The position numbers and the translations under genes were made by a program. From VRUE01 sp963732225 (GTDB taxonomy: Bacteria > Actinomycetota > Thermoleophilia > Solirubrobacterales > 70-9), in assembly GCA_963732225.1 (NCBI GenBank), contig CAVSYR010000005.1:186001-250000 (forward strand): a stretch of DNA of 64,000 nt, given 5' to 3'. The notes beneath the pieces are model-generated. The model searched no databases, was not told the origin of the DNA, and was given only the letters and a program-made list of their open reading frames with translations. Shown here in pieces: positions 63,936 to 64,000 of this stretch; the stretch's first letter is position 1, and every line of letters starts with the position of its first letter.

Positions 63936-64000
63936 TCACTCGGTGGGCCTGCTGGAGACCAGCGTGCCCACCCTCTCGCCGCTGACGATCCTATCTATGT
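63936..64000 (-). CDS. pyrH: UMP kinase C-terminal end (partial)
   Basis: The minus strand from the window edge encodes IDRIVSGERVGTLVSSRPTE followed by TGA at 63936-63938. The GERVGTLV ending is the C-terminus of UMP kinase, and pyrH is the expected gene immediately upstream of frr. Only 20 residues are visible, so identity depends on this motif and order. Confidence 0.75.
   Translation of the reverse strand, partial: IDRIVSGERVGTLVSSRPTE

Noticed and set aside
1..64000. tRNA, rRNA, CRISPR arrays, transposases
   Set aside because: No such feature was recognised in any intergenic gap; all gaps are under 300 nt.

Overview
The window is about 64 kb of GC-rich DNA (G+C by eye near two thirds) with tightly packed genes, short intergenic gaps, many 1-4 nt start/stop overlaps and frequent GTG starts. 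Gene content and order point to a deep-branching actinobacterium of the Thermoleophilia (Solirubrobacterales-like). The evidence is actinobacterial synteny (pnp-M16 peptidase-dapB-dapA-rnj; ftsK-rodZ-like-cinA-thpR-recA-miaB-miaA-dapF; FHA protein-FtsR; pyrH-frr-uppS-cdsA-dxr-rseP-ispG-proS), murT/gatD, an RsiG-like anti-sigma protein, and secreted proteins with four-Cys Ig-like repeats. No rRNA, tRNA, CRISPR, prophage or insertion sequence was seen. It reads as chromosomal backbone with small lineage-specific inserts.

Layout. 1-4606: RNA decay (PNPase tail, RNase J), an M16 peptidase and dapB/dapA. 4607-7015: a two-component system on the minus strand behind a hairpin terminator. 7138-17980: a long plus-strand run for chromosome segregation, cell shape, recombination, tRNA modification and DAP synthesis (dapF-like, dapL). 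17973-26031: an epimerase and metallo-hydrolase, HflX, dUTPase, then a minus-strand run DAG-kinase-like/murT/methyltransferase/gatD for lipid II amidation. 26088-31371: extracytoplasmic folding and redox genes (cyclophilin, peroxiredoxin, VKOR, DsbA-like), a CAP-like secreted protein and PAP2. 31354-34130: a thiolase/SDR/methyltransferase operon with a palindromic operator candidate. 34227-47647: transporters (CorA, FUSC), CcdA, Pol IV, WS/DGAT, a secreted metalloprotease, NAD synthetase, two AT-richer secreted paralogues, and an HTH-TM-RskA-like protein. 47660-64000: a minus-strand run holding a GarA/FtsR-type regulatory cluster and the pyrH-to-proS core, interrupted by three tandem plus-strand secreted proteins at 54991-59536.

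How genes work together. DapA, DapB and DapL give a short route to LL-DAP. The DapF homologue that should make meso-DAP has serine at both catalytic cysteine positions. UppS, Dxr and IspG supply undecaprenyl carrier; MurT/GatD amidate lipid II; PgsA and CdsA supply phospholipid. VKOR and DsbA form an oxidative folding pair. The most interesting items are the Cys-less DapF, the methyltransferase inserted between murT and gatD, the two AT-rich four-Cys secreted paralogues, the tandem secreted four-Cys repeat proteins, the single-motif RsiG-like protein, and a recurrent TANNNT box 6-8 nt before start codons that implies widespread leaderless transcription.
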